From contig CM055094.1 in NCBI GenBank assembly GCA_029204225.1, positions 66,486,536-66,550,535 on the forward strand: DNA of 64,000 bases, read 5' to 3'. The notes under the pieces are model-generated. The model saw only the letters and a list, made by a program, of their open reading frames with translations. It did no database searches and was not told the DNA's origin. Source of the DNA: Diphasiastrum complanatum (lineage: Eukaryota; Streptophyta; Lycopodiopsida; Lycopodiales; Lycopodiaceae). Position 1 is the stretch's first letter. The number at the start of each line of letters is the position of its first letter. Position numbers and translations under genes: made by a program. Shown here one piece after another: positions 10,709 through 21,364 of this stretch.

Positions 10709-11149
10709 ATGGACGCGCGCTATATGTCACGGTCTCAAGCTGGGTTTCTGTTATTTCTATTGATAACCCAATGTGTAATGGAGAGAATGCTTGCCTTCGA
10801 CGGCAATCGTGGAGATAACGACGGGCGTGGCGGCGGTGGAGGCAATAACAATGGGTTTGGTGGTCGTGGAGGCGATAACAATGGCAGAGGCGATGGTGGA
10901 TTTGGCGATCATGGAGGAGATAACAATGGCAGAGGCGATGATGGATTTGGCGATCATGGAGGAGATAACAATGGCAGAGGCGATGGTGGATTTGGCGATC
11001 ATGGAGGCGGTAACAATGGCGGAGGCGATGGTGGATTTGGCGATCATGGAGGCAATAACAATGGCAGAGGCGGTAACAATGGCGGAGGCGATGGTGGATT
11101 TGGCGATCATGGAGGCCATAACAATGGCAGAGGCAGTGTCAAAACTTGA
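10709..11149 (+). CDS. secreted glycine-rich repeat protein
   Basis: The 146-residue protein starts MDARYMSRSQAG. Residues about 6-30 form a signal peptide with core GFLLFLLITQCV, and the mature part is almost entirely Gly, Asn, Asp, Arg and His. It is built on a 15-residue (45-bp) unit NNGRGDGGFGDHGGD repeated about five times with small changes, ending NNGRGSVKT. The first ATG downstream of the TATA box was chosen; it has a purine at -3 and G at +4. A methionine at codon 6 is an alternative start. Plant glycine-rich proteins of this kind are usually cell-wall or extracellular structural proteins, but no specific function can be assigned. There is no intron or transposon motif, and a poly(A) signal follows. 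The repeat unit is a multiple of three, so other frames are open too. Confidence 0.65.
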   Translation: MDARYMSRSQAGFLLFLLITQCVMERMLAFDGNRGDNDGRGGGGGNNNGFGGRGGDNNGRGDGGFGDHGGDNNGRGDDGFGDHGGDNNGRGDGGFGDHGGGNNGGGDGGFGDHGGNNNGRGGNNGGGDGGFGDHGGHNNGRGSVKT

Positions 11150-11286
11150 CAAGAGCATGTTTGCTTGTATTAGCTATTTGTATAGAACTTCCTCACAGTT
11201 TACTACTGTAGAACGCTTTGAGAATGTCACAAGGATGCTCTAATATCATCTCTATGATGAGTTAAGACCAATTTCAAATATAGTTC

Positions 11287-11292
11287 AATAAA
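11287..11292 (+). terminator. polyadenylation signal AATAAA
   Basis: This canonical hexamer lies 138 nt after the stop codon of the glycine-rich gene, a plausible plant 3' UTR length. Confidence 0.5.
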
Positions 11293-11299
11293 ACCTGAA

Positions 11300-13639
11300 C
11301 TTTGTCTGCCCTGCATGGATGTTAGGAAGAATTCTAGCTACATAATCTTCTTGTAAATACCTAGAATGGTCTCTATTAATCTCAATGTATATTCATTAGA
11401 AGTATTTAGAAGCTCTCTTACTCATCATTGTATGCTGTCTTTGTTATAGTCATAATAAAATATGAAAGCTTGGTATTGGCATATAGCAAAATACAAGAGT
11501 GGGAGATGATTTTTCCATTTAGACTATTTCTTTGCTAAAATTTAGAGAAGCATATTATCACCCCCATGGATGATCAATTCAATTGCCACATCTCCATAAG
11601 TTAGTAGCTATCAAATTAGGGTCTCAATCGATGGAGACTCTCTAGAAACAACAATAACTTTAGAGCATACACGGTGGCACACAACCTTTTATCATGTGTG
11701 GGACAATTCATTTGATAATTTCAAATTTCTTGTCAAAATGCCACAAATAATGAGTAATCTAGACTCAACACAATATCTATGATCGAGTCATAATCGTTGT
11801 GTAATGATTTTCTAGAAAAAAAACACCCAAAGGTTATTTCTTAAGTAGACAATGTGCCTGGATCCATTATTTGCAACATAGAGTTAATATGCACCTCGTT
11901 TTAATTTCTTATAACCTCCTATGGTAACATCTATTCAAATGTGTTGGAATACGTGAGTAGACCTTGATGAACTAAGGGTACCAACATATAAACTCAAATA
12001 ATGTAGGCCTTGTCTAAACAAGGACAACCTTTACATTATGTGAAGCAATTCACACATGATCCTTGGAGATCACTTACGCAATGAGTCCCACTTCTAGCAT
12101 AAGGAATTAACACTTTTATTCCTCAACAAAAAGCTTGTGATCTCATATATTACCTCACATTCTGCTATTAAAGTTGTGTAAGAATAGTTGAGTGAACAAA
12201 AATCATGATGAGGAAGGGCATGAGTAAATCTTTTAATTGAATGCCAACTTTTGCTAAGCAGGTTAGGCAACAAGCATAAGTGATGTAAAGATTACCTAAT
12301 AAATATTGAGTAGAATAGTGAGCTATAGATTCCTAAGAATATGATGGAACATGCATCACATGATTATAATCATGACTTGAATTGAAATTTATTGAGGATC
12401 CATTCTAAAACTTTCAAGGAGAGATCCACCAATTTTTTGAAACATAGTTCATGGTTGTAAACAACTTTGTTGAAGGCTCTGGATTCAGAGAGTTATAATA
12501 GATGTCAAAAGTTGTTTAAGTTGAAGGATTAGAAAGTTACAGGATCCTCATTAAGAGGGAATGTTAGAATACATAAAAATATTGATGATGTTGCCACATT
12601 TTGCTACCATATCTTGATCATGAACAGTACCAACCTTGGATGTAGGTCAAGTTCGTCATGTGCCCTCGTCATGTGCCCTTTTGAACACACATCCATGCAT
12701 ATAAACCAAGTGTATTTCATGATTAAGAAATTAAGGTACCCTATCATGAATAATGGAAAATCTTCATTCTTCATCTTCTAATAACTACAAGTAATTAGTT
12801 AACAAATAGTTCTAGTGAAAAGATTCATTTTTGCCCATACATGACCCACACAATAAAATTAAATAGTTGTACCATGAGTAATGAGGCTAGTTTCACAAGA
12901 TCTGCTTCTATTTGGTTTTCTCCATGAACGTGTATTTACAAAATGGCTCATTTGCCCACAAAGATTTAAACCAACATCAGCTAGTATGAGCAACTAACAA
13001 CGTACTTATATTACACTTAAAAGCAAAGAACCTTTATAACAATTGGACTTTGCTGCCATTTTGGGCTTGTGCTATAGAAAAGGTGGACATAATATATCCA
13101 ATATCGTAAGTTGAATGTGAGAAGTCAATGATGTCATGAGGTAAAGCTTAGAGAAAATATACATGCTACCAAAAAAGTTAAAGGATCTATAGCAAAACAA
13201 TAATATACACTTCAATAAACCAAAAATCTTAGCTAGCCAGCATTCGTTATATCTCACTAGTACCCAAGCATAAGTTACTTAATTGGGTTTTGACAGAGTT
13301 TGGATTTAATTGGGTAGGCCCAATGTTAAAAGTTTCACACAATAGTTGAAATAAAGAGCACATACCAACCCCTAAAATACACAAGTGAACTGTATTAACA
13401 AAGAGAGAGAAGCAATACATATAGACATCAGTATTTTGGGGGGTCTACTACATGGCAGTTTGGACCTGATTACGAGATGTGTGTTTCGGCTCACTACTAG
13501 TTGTGCCAGAAAGTGACTCCGACACGTATTGCATGTATAGAGTGAAGAAAAATTTGCTAAAAATGGAATAACATGTCGAGTGTCCAAATAAATAGGACTT
13601 ACATATTTTGACACTCTCTCGTAAGACCTAGTTTATTTT
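11300..13639. other. non-coding, possible degenerate LTR element
   Basis: No coherent frame is present. At about 12550-12575 the plus strand reads CATTAAGAGGGAATGTTAGA, which resembles a polypurine tract followed by an LTR start of Copia type, but no partner LTR was found. The rest is A/T-rich with no recognisable content. Confidence 0.3.
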
Positions 13640-14200
13640 ACCTTCAGAGAGCTTTTTTCTTAAAAAAAACTCAAACTTATCAATGTTTAAAGGCTTAGTA
13701 AGTATGTCTGCTTGATGATCTTCCACCTACAATGCACTATATCTATTTCACTAGATAGTAGCTTTTCTCTATGATGTTTAGTCTCTATGTGCATTGTACA
13801 TAAATGAAATACACAAAATTTTAGCTAATTAAATGGCGCTCTGACTGTCACACTTGGTGGTCGTAGGCTTACATTGCAAAATGACAAAATATTCCAATAT
13901 ATTCCTCAACCAAATTGACTCTTGTGTGGCTGAGCATAGCGCCTTGTACTTAGATTCCATCGTAGATAGAGCAACTCATTCATGTTTCTTAGTTGACCAA
14001 GAAAATGCATTAATGCCAAAGTGGAAAACATAACCAATGGTGGATCTTCTATCATCAATACAACTGGCCCAATCTGAATCAACAAAGCCCTGTAATACTG
14101 GCAAAACATACTACCCATCATATAACAACCCATAAGTAGTTGTACCTCCAACATAGAGAAATATTCCTCTTCCGAGAGTAGCCTTCCATAAGAGCACATA
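13640..14200 (-). pseudogene. Copia RNase H / 3' pol fragment
   Basis: On the minus strand it reads DSDWASCIDDRRSTIGYVFH, then INAFSWSTKKHE and a damaged VALSTMESKYKALCSATQES. A tail near 13660 reads VEDHQADILTKPLNIDKF. These are hallmark Copia RNase H strings, with several stops. The same segment in another copy (37437-37680) carries an inserted Gypsy gag piece. Confidence 0.8.
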
Positions 14201-15950
14201 ACATGTTGGAACCATCATAGAGAATAGCCACATCTTAAAATTTTTCCAAAGGTTCTATAGAAGAGTGTAAATACATCATAATACAAAATCAAAAATCATA
14301 AAAAATTTCAAAAAAAAAAACACACAAAACGCTTTTGTATTTCAAAATATGATATAACACAAATACATTGATCTCTATGTCTACTCCATTTCAGATGCTT
14401 TTTCCAATGAAAGTTGCAACTTAGATTCATGGAGTTTTTTCATATGGGTCCAACAGATGGTAGTTTTCACACTTACTGAGATCAACATATGCAACATATA
14501 ATGCAAAATGGGAAGACCTAAGCATGGAATTCACAGGTCCATATTGTTTGATGCTTTGCTCTACACGCTTAACTTCTAACAATCTAATAGATTCTAGTCA
14601 ACACACAACCGACAGGCTCTGCTTGCTTCTAGACTTATATAATTTGCAATATATTGGCAATGCAATGGTGATGTACCCACCTGTCAATTAGTACATCAAC
14701 GAACTGATCTCAATCCTATTGATAATGGATGCTCAATTTCAATCTGGATCTATCAGAATTCGAATGCCTACGTTCTACAATCTGTTTCGGTTTTTTCTTT
14801 GATGCTTATAGATTGTAGATTATTACTAATCTAATCTAACCAGTACAGGAATGAGATTGAAACTTAATCCTTCTAAAGTCAACAGAATCATCAACACAAC
14901 AGCTACACAGAAACAATGTGAATCCTAAAAAGTGCTTGTTACAACTATCACTCAACACTTGTAACAAAACATCCTCAGAGACTCAGGCACCAAGCAACAT
15001 CAAATTGGAATGGTATTGATCTACCACAAGGCCCTGCACATCTACTTGATCTTAATCACAAAACCAAACTTAAAAGGGGAAGAATCAACAAGAAAACACA
15101 TTCATACATCGTTCTCGAACTTAATGCATGAAAATGGAACATAGATGGAAATGCAATGGAGAGATATTCAAATTTCAATTTAACAGCATTTCAATACAAT
15201 ATCATATGCTTGGAAACTTGTGGAGGAGGCCTCTATGTATCCCACGAGCTAGTGAATCCAATCCTAACATGATTTAGATTCCACCTCTTACAATTGAGTG
15301 AACCCCATTCTATAAAGATTTGGGTTCCACAAAACATAACTTAAGTTGAGAAAGACTAAGTCACTAGCTCCCACATGGCTTTCCATCTTCCGGGAATTAC
15401 CATGGGGCTCACAAAATATATATCTCTGTCTACCACTAATAATGCTCGTGCTCTCGAACTCGGCTCTCAACTTCATCTTTGTTGGAAGCCCTTTTGAGTG
15501 GAGAGGTTCTGCATCAACACCTCGGGGCATGGCATCAGCTAACATTATCCCTAAAGTGTTGCAGGTCCCACTGCATTGCTTCAGCTTTGACATGTGGTTC
15601 TTGGAAAGGCATGGATCTACGCTTGCCTACATAAAACCAAGAACCTATTGGCTTCATTTATTGGGTGGCTCGACAAAACTTCAAGTAATTGAGAGTCTCT
15701 TCCTTGTCTTTTTCAGCTTTTCTTTTATCAAGAGACTTTTAATAGTCGACCTTTCTTCCGATGGCTTCAAATGTTATGAACCTTGTCTTTGTGCCCAACG
15801 GAATAGGACCTAGGTACGACTTCATTCTGGATATGAATTCATACAACTTCTCGATCATCTGTATGTACTGACTAGAAATAAATGCACAGAAATAAAGCCT
15901 CTCCATTATTAGATGTGCATCTTCCATTTGTAAAGGCTGATAGTCCTTTA
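14201..15950. other. non-coding, nothing recognised
   Basis: This A/T-rich sequence has scattered short frames. Open frames exist on both strands at 15288-15813 (101-155 codons), but neither shows a domain, signal or compositional pattern, and they overlap each other. Confidence 0.4.
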
Positions 15951-15984
15951 TCCCAATAGCACTCTAACATCGCAATGATGAGTA

Positions 15985-16556
15985 CTACTCCTCATGATAT
16001 GTCATGTGTGATGTAGCTCCACTATCAATCCACCAAGGATCAATGTCTCCATCATTAGCCAACAAGCAAAATGACATAAGAAAAGCATCATTTGATATTT
16101 GTTCATCAACACCATCTTCATCAATAGGTAGGCTGGTTTTCTTCTCACCTTGATCTCTCTTCTTCTTGTAGCAATCACTAGCAAAATGCCTTTTGATTCC
16201 ACAAAAGAAGCACTTCAAATTTGACCTATCTTTATTCTTCTTAACAAAAGATGAAGGCTCACCTTGATCACTTAATTTTGCCTTTGCCCTTGAACTTGCC
16301 TTTGATGAACATAGCCTACTCTCCATCAACTTGAGATGTAGTACATGCACATCCTCTTGATTGAAGCCTAAACTCCTCATTCACCAAAATCTCTTGCAAA
16401 TCCACCATGTTTGGCAAAGTCTTTTGAATAGCAAAACTTTGAACAAGATTAGCATGATCATCCAACAAGCCATTAAGAACAACTTGAACAAGTTCTATCT
16501 CCTTAATGCTCTCATCAATACATGCTAGCTCATCATTGAATGTTTTAACCCTCAAA
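15985..16556 (-). pseudogene. Copia gag-protease fragment
   Basis: On the minus strand, 16316-16555 reads DELACIDESIKEIELVQVVL then NLVQSFAIQKTLPNMVDLQE. This closely matches residues about 130-180 of the gag-only element at 25771-28863. 15985-16380 continues in another frame with the zinc knuckle CFFCGIKRHFASDC and the protease start WWIDSGATSHMTYHEE. The protease site DSGA is intact but the domain stops soon after. The left half of Gag is missing. Confidence 0.82.
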
Positions 16557-16809
16557 ACAAAGCTCCAATCACTGGAGTGTGGGCGCTAGAATTCCAAAAT
16601 ATGTTCTGCCAGGATGAATAGGAGAAGAGAGAAAGAGAGCGTAGGGAGAGCAGAAAAATTGCACCACCTTCATATAGGTGAGAACCATTTGCAAATGTGT
16701 GGAAGAAGCAACCCATTGTGGCCATAGGATGGAGTGCACACAATCTTGACCATTGAGGTTTTAATAAATGCACTTGGAGGTTTAACAAATTCCGCCACAA
16801 AGCTATGAA

Positions 16810-17000
<191 letters not shown>

Positions 17001-17079
17001 CCACCAACCATACCCACAGTTAGTGAATCTCTCAAGGGACAACTAGCTCCCCCCTAAGGAAAAGCTAACTGCCCATCAA

Positions 17080-17760
17080 AATAGTGTCAATATTTTTAGG
17101 CAAATCAAATAATAGTCCAGAAAATTTCACGATATAAAAGCTTGTTAATGATTAGACATAGTTTGTCTCGAGAGAAGCCATTGTTTTGAAAGGTATCAAT
17201 GAGTCTTTGTAGAAAGGTTTCTTGCTTATTACAACAGTACATGGCTGCTATTAATGTCTACAATATAATGACTTTATATGAATCGAACATAGGTCTATTT
17301 GAGGCAAGATGTATATATTGCTGGAAGTGAAAAGGGAGGTCTCTCCTTTTATCATATTTAGACAGGTGTGTATATCCAGTAATTGGGTCAAATAAAACTG
17401 TAATATTCAGAAAGTTCACCGAATCACTTGTGGCATTGTTTCCATCTATCTCAAGGTATTCCAAGAGATAGATCCAGAATGGATTCTCAAGTGTCCTAAG
17501 TTGGGTTTTATCTAAGAAACGTCCAACCGTATGATTATTGATAAAGATATGTCGTCAATATATCTAAACGAATACTTGAAGTTGTTCATATATTTAATTT
17601 GCCCTAATCTTGCAAGTCTCTTAATAAACTGCATCTCAAAAAAAAAAGGTACCAATTGCACCACATTGGTTGTGACATGAAAAACCCATGGGTATCCCTC
17701 GAACCTGTCGTAGGTATGATTTTCAAGTCTTACCATACACTTGTCTATCAACTAGGAGTT
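17080..17760 (-). pseudogene. Penelope-like reverse transcriptase remnant
   Basis: On the minus strand, 17512-17751 reads TYDRFEGYPWVFHVTTNVVQ, QFIKRLARLGQIKYMNNFKY and SFRYIDDISLSI, where YIDD is the RT catalytic box. 17258-17464 follows with VNFLNITVLFDPITGYTHLS, KYDKRRDLPFHFQQYIHLAS and NRPMFDSYKVI. Downstream another frame reads NNGFSRDKLCLIINKLL. The pattern YDKR...F.F..Y.H..SN.P is typical of Penelope-like or related RTs, not Copia or Gypsy. Stops and a frameshift show it is dead. The subfamily is my inference; no GIY-YIG domain is seen. Confidence 0.6.
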
Positions 17761-17830
17761 CCATTTGCATAAAACACAGTATCAATTAATTTTGGACTTT
17801 GGCAAAACAATTGGACTTTTTGAGGATTTT

Positions 17831-17841
17831 GCCCCCCCGCC

Positions 17842-17938
<97 letters not shown>
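17831..17938. repeat. poly(C) run followed by (CT)n microsatellite
   Basis: A C-rich run (17832-17850, with one G) merges into perfect CT repeats 17851-17938. It is strand-asymmetric and prone to slippage. Confidence 0.95.
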
Positions 17939-17940
<2 letters not shown>

Positions 17941-18104
17941 GAGATAGAACATGGAAATGAAATTTGGTTCCACATTGACCACATATTTAAATACACTCGT
18001 TTTAATATTTCAATTCTGTTTTTATATTCTTACATATAAATTTAGTGTATCGCTAATAAAAATTACATTCACTACCTACAATTATGGTCCTTAAAGTTTG
18101 GCCC

Positions 18105-18960
18105 TTACCCTAAACCCTAAACCCTAAATCCTAGACACTTGGTCCTCAACCATTGGACTATAGTCCTTGGCCGTTAGCCCTTACTCCTTAGATCTTGGCA
18201 CTTAGCCCTTACGTGCCATTGGTCCTTAAAGTTTGGCCCTTACCCCTTGCGACTTGGTTTAGGGTTTAGGGTTTAGCAATTGGACCTAAGCCCTTATATC
18301 TCGGCCCTTAGCTAGTTGGCCCTTAGTCTTAGCCCGTAGACATTGGCCCTCGACCCTTGGCTAGTTGGCCCTCAGTCCTTAGACCTTGGCCCTCAGTCCT
18401 TAGCTAGTTGGCCCTCAGTCCTTAGACCTTGACCCTTAGCTGTTGGCCCTAATATCTAGGCCCTTGGCCCTTAGCCCTCAACTAGTTGGCCCTTAGTCTT
18501 AGCCCTTAGATGTTGGCCCTCAACCCTTGGTGCTTAGCTAGTTGGCCCTCAGTCCTTAGCTAGTTGGCCCGAGTCAGTCTTTAGCTAGTTCGCCCTCAGT
18601 CCTTAGTTAGTTAGCCCTTAGTCCTAAGACCTTTACCCTTAGTCGGTGGCCCTAAGTTCTTAGCCGCTGACACTTAGCCCTCGGTAGTCGGCAATTGGCC
18701 CTTAGCCCTTGCCTCTTTGCCCTTAGTTCTTGGCCATTGGGTCTCAACTCTCAATCCTAAGCCAGTTGGCCCATGGTCCTTAGACCATGACCCTCGACCG
18801 TTTGTCCCTAGACCTTGACCCTTAGCCATTGGAGCTACTGGCCCTTAGCCCTTGGTTGTCGGCAATTAGCCCTTAGCCCTTGACTCTTTGCCCTTGGACC
18901 AATGCCATGACCGTAGGCGATTAGTCCTTAGCCCAAGGCCCTTAGTCCTTGACCTTAAAG
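18105..18960. repeat. telomere-like motifs and degenerate CCCTTAG/TTGGCCCTTAG repeat block
   Basis: At 18109-18129 there are about three tandem CCCTAAA units, the plant telomere repeat. At about 18250-18275 the opposite strand motif TTTAGGGTTTAGGG occurs. Around and after these, about 800 bp is made of variants of CCCTTAGNCNTTGG and CTAGTTGGCCCTCAGTCCTTAG, with frequent short higher-order repeats. It looks like diverged interstitial telomeric or satellite DNA, not a chromosome end, since it is embedded and degenerate. Confidence 0.75.
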
Positions 18961-19650
18961 GCTTTTTTTTCCTTGTAACTTGCATTAATGTTTTTCATTA
19001 TTCTTTTAAAAAGCTTTATAGATTTTATTTTTGATTATTTTTGAAAATAGTAACTGTTTTTTGATTAATTTATTAGTATGTTTTGTACTTTTTTAGTCTC
19101 ATTAATTTTTTTATTTTCTTGTATTTGTTTATATTTTGAGAGTTTATTTTGTTGTATTTTATTTTTATATATCTAATTTATTATGCTATTTTGTATTTTA
19201 TTTATTAAGAGTTTTATTTTAATATTTTAGTAAATAAACAATTTATTAATTTTTTTTATGATTTATTAATAGATATATTCGAGTTTTTTGATAATTTGTT
19301 AATAGTTATATTTTTTTTATTGATATATTTTTCTAGTTATTTTATAATTATTTTGATTATATTCAAATTTTTTTGTATTATTAAAGCTATTTTAAAATTT
19401 AAATTTTATTCACTTTTTTGAATATTTAATCTATTAATGTTATGATTATGTAATACTATTTGTATATTCTTTTAATTTCTTTCAATTTGTTTATTCTTTT
19501 ATTTATTTCTGGGTTTTATAAATTTATGATTTTTTGTTTAGTAGACGTTTAGTGTTATTCATCATTTAATTTTACTAATTTTCAGTTTTCTGTTTTTAAA
19601 AGTTATTTATGTCTTTATGTTTTGGTGTGCAATTTTTAATTATATATGTC
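18961..19650. other. very A/T-rich spacer
   Basis: Mostly T and A, with repeated TTTATTTT and TTTTTGA strings. It has no coding sequence. The composition changes abruptly at both edges. Confidence 0.7.
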
Positions 19651-19850
19651 TTTCAAAAAACAAGGAGAGGAGAGCACAAGAAAAAGACAACAATTATCCC
19701 ATAAGTATTTCTAGAAGCATGACAAAACTCATGAGTATATATAGATTCTGAAATCGTCCATTTCCAAGAATTGTGACTCTTTACCACAATTACAACAAGC
19801 CAAAAAAGCCAAAATCAATTACATTTGCTTTTTTATGAGTTCAACATGTT

Positions 19851-19900
19851 GTTGACATGTGGCAGTTCATAAATCCCATAAGCAAATGAACATCTATCCA
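19851..19900 (+). repeat. conserved block (diverged copy) of the composite element
   Basis: GACATGTGGCAGTTCATAAA and the following ATCCCATAAGCAAATGAACA resemble the block at 24065-24120 and its reverse complement at 53912-53970. It precedes the GAGGACCGCA-type array. Confidence 0.5.
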
Positions 19901-19938
19901 CACCCCCCTCCCCATCTTAACAGAACATGATTGAGAAA

Positions 19939-20965
19939 CCGTAAGGTCCTCTACGACCCTCTGCGACCTTTGCGGTCCTCCGCAGTCCCTAATGCGGTCC
20001 CTCTGTGGTCCTCTATGGTCCTCCCGCCGTGGCAGGAGGTTCACTCTGAAATTTTTTTAGCCAAAAAATGAAACACTCTGAATTTTTTTTAAACCAAAAA
20101 TTAATGAGAACCTCTCGCCGCGGTGGGAGGACCGTAGAGGAACCGCATTAGGGACAGCAGAGGGACCGCATTAGACCACAAAGGAACCGCATTAGGGACC
20201 GCGGAGGACCGCAGAGGAACCGCATTAGGGATAGTATAGGGACCGCAGAGGACCGTAGAGGGTCGCATAGGACCTTAGAGGAACCTCAGAGGATCGTAGA
20301 GGGACCGCGATAGGGACTGTAGAGGACCGCGGAAGTCAGAATCTCCCGCCGTGGTGGGAGGACCGCAGAGGTCATAGAGGACCCCCGGAGGAACCTTAGA
20401 GGATCACAAATGGACTGCGGAAGTCAGAACCTCCCGCCGTGGGGGGGAGACTGCAAAGGTCGCAGAGGACCCCGGAGGAACCTTAGAGGATCGCAAAGGG
20501 ACCGCGTTAGGGGACTTCCTCCCGCCGTGGGGGGGAGGTCGCAGAGGTCGTAGAGGACCCCGGAGGAACCACAAAGGATTGTAAAGGGACTGCATTAGGG
20601 ACCGCAGAGGGACCACGGAAGTCAGAACCTCCCTCCGTGGTGGGAGGACCGCAGAGGTCGCAGAGGACCACAGAGGTCGCCGATGACCATAGAGTAACCG
20701 CATTAGGGACCACATTAGAGACCGCAGAAGTCAGAACCTCCCGCCGTGGCAGGAGGACCGCAGAGGTCGCAGAGGACCCCGAAGGAACCTTAGAGGATCG
20801 CAAAGGGACCGTAGAGGACCGCAGAGGGACCGTGGAAGTCGGAACCTCCTACCGTGGGATGGAGGACCGCAGAGGTTACAGAGGACCCCGGAGGAACCTT
20901 AGAGGATCGCAAAGGGACCGCATTAGGGACCGCGAAAGTCAGAACCTCCCATCGTGGGGGAGAGG
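19939..20965. repeat. GAGGACCGCA-type array, segment 1, with GC palindromes
   Basis: 19939-20040 is made of GGTCCTCTGCG-type units. After a short gap, 20120-20965 is the opposite orientation (GAGGACCGCAGAGG, GGGACCGCATTAGGG). Every 80-130 bp a palindromic core of the CCTCCCGCCGTGG type preceded by GTCAGAA interrupts it (about 20107, 20340, 20425, 20516, 20620, 20730, 20840, 20938). All long open frames here (Leu/Arg/Pro/Ser repeats) are products of the array. Confidence 0.9.
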
Positions 20966-21094
20966 ACAATCCAATTTTGGAACCATCGATTTACTTGCAA
21001 GTCCAAATCAATGGTATTTGTCTTTCAATTTTGAAAAGTCATAAGCTATAAATTTACTGAACACCATTTTTATGAATTGGATTTTTTTTCATGT

Positions 21095-21360
21095 AAAAAA
21101 TATCAGAACGTCCCGTCGGGGTGGGAGGTTATGAGTTTCCCATTTTCAATTTTTGTAGTTCTCCATTGAACATTAGCTATGTAAAAAAACAACATCAGAA
21201 CCTCCTGCCACGACAGGAGGTTCTGAGTTCCCCATTGAACATTAGCTGAGTGTAAAAAAACATCAGAACCTCCCGCCGCGACATTCCATCAGAGTATCCC
21301 ATTAAACATTAGCTGAGTGTAAAAAAACATAAGAATCTCCCGCTGCGGCGGGAGGTTCTG
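21095..21360. repeat. cluster of GC-rich palindromes between array segments
   Basis: Four copies of AGAACCTCCCGCCGCGACGG-like palindromes lie at about 21105, 21195, 21265 and 21330. They are separated by a repeated spacer containing CATTAGCTGAGTGTAAAAAA. Where complete, they are flanked by AGAAC and GTTCT, so each is an about 30-nt imperfect hairpin. Confidence 0.85.
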
Positions 21361-21364
21361 ATTT

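Noticed and set aside
10757-11243. Alternate frames of 133 and 150 codons in the glycine-rich gene
   Set aside because: The 45-bp repeat keeps all frames open. Only the glycine-rich frame has a signal peptide and sensible context.
15288-15813. Overlapping open frames of 101 and 155 codons on opposite strands
   Set aside because: No domain, no signal, no repeat relation, and neither is clearly favoured. Not enough support to call a gene.
18105-18280. Possible true chromosome end
   Set aside because: Only a few telomere units in both orientations, surrounded on both sides by ordinary transposon-rich DNA.
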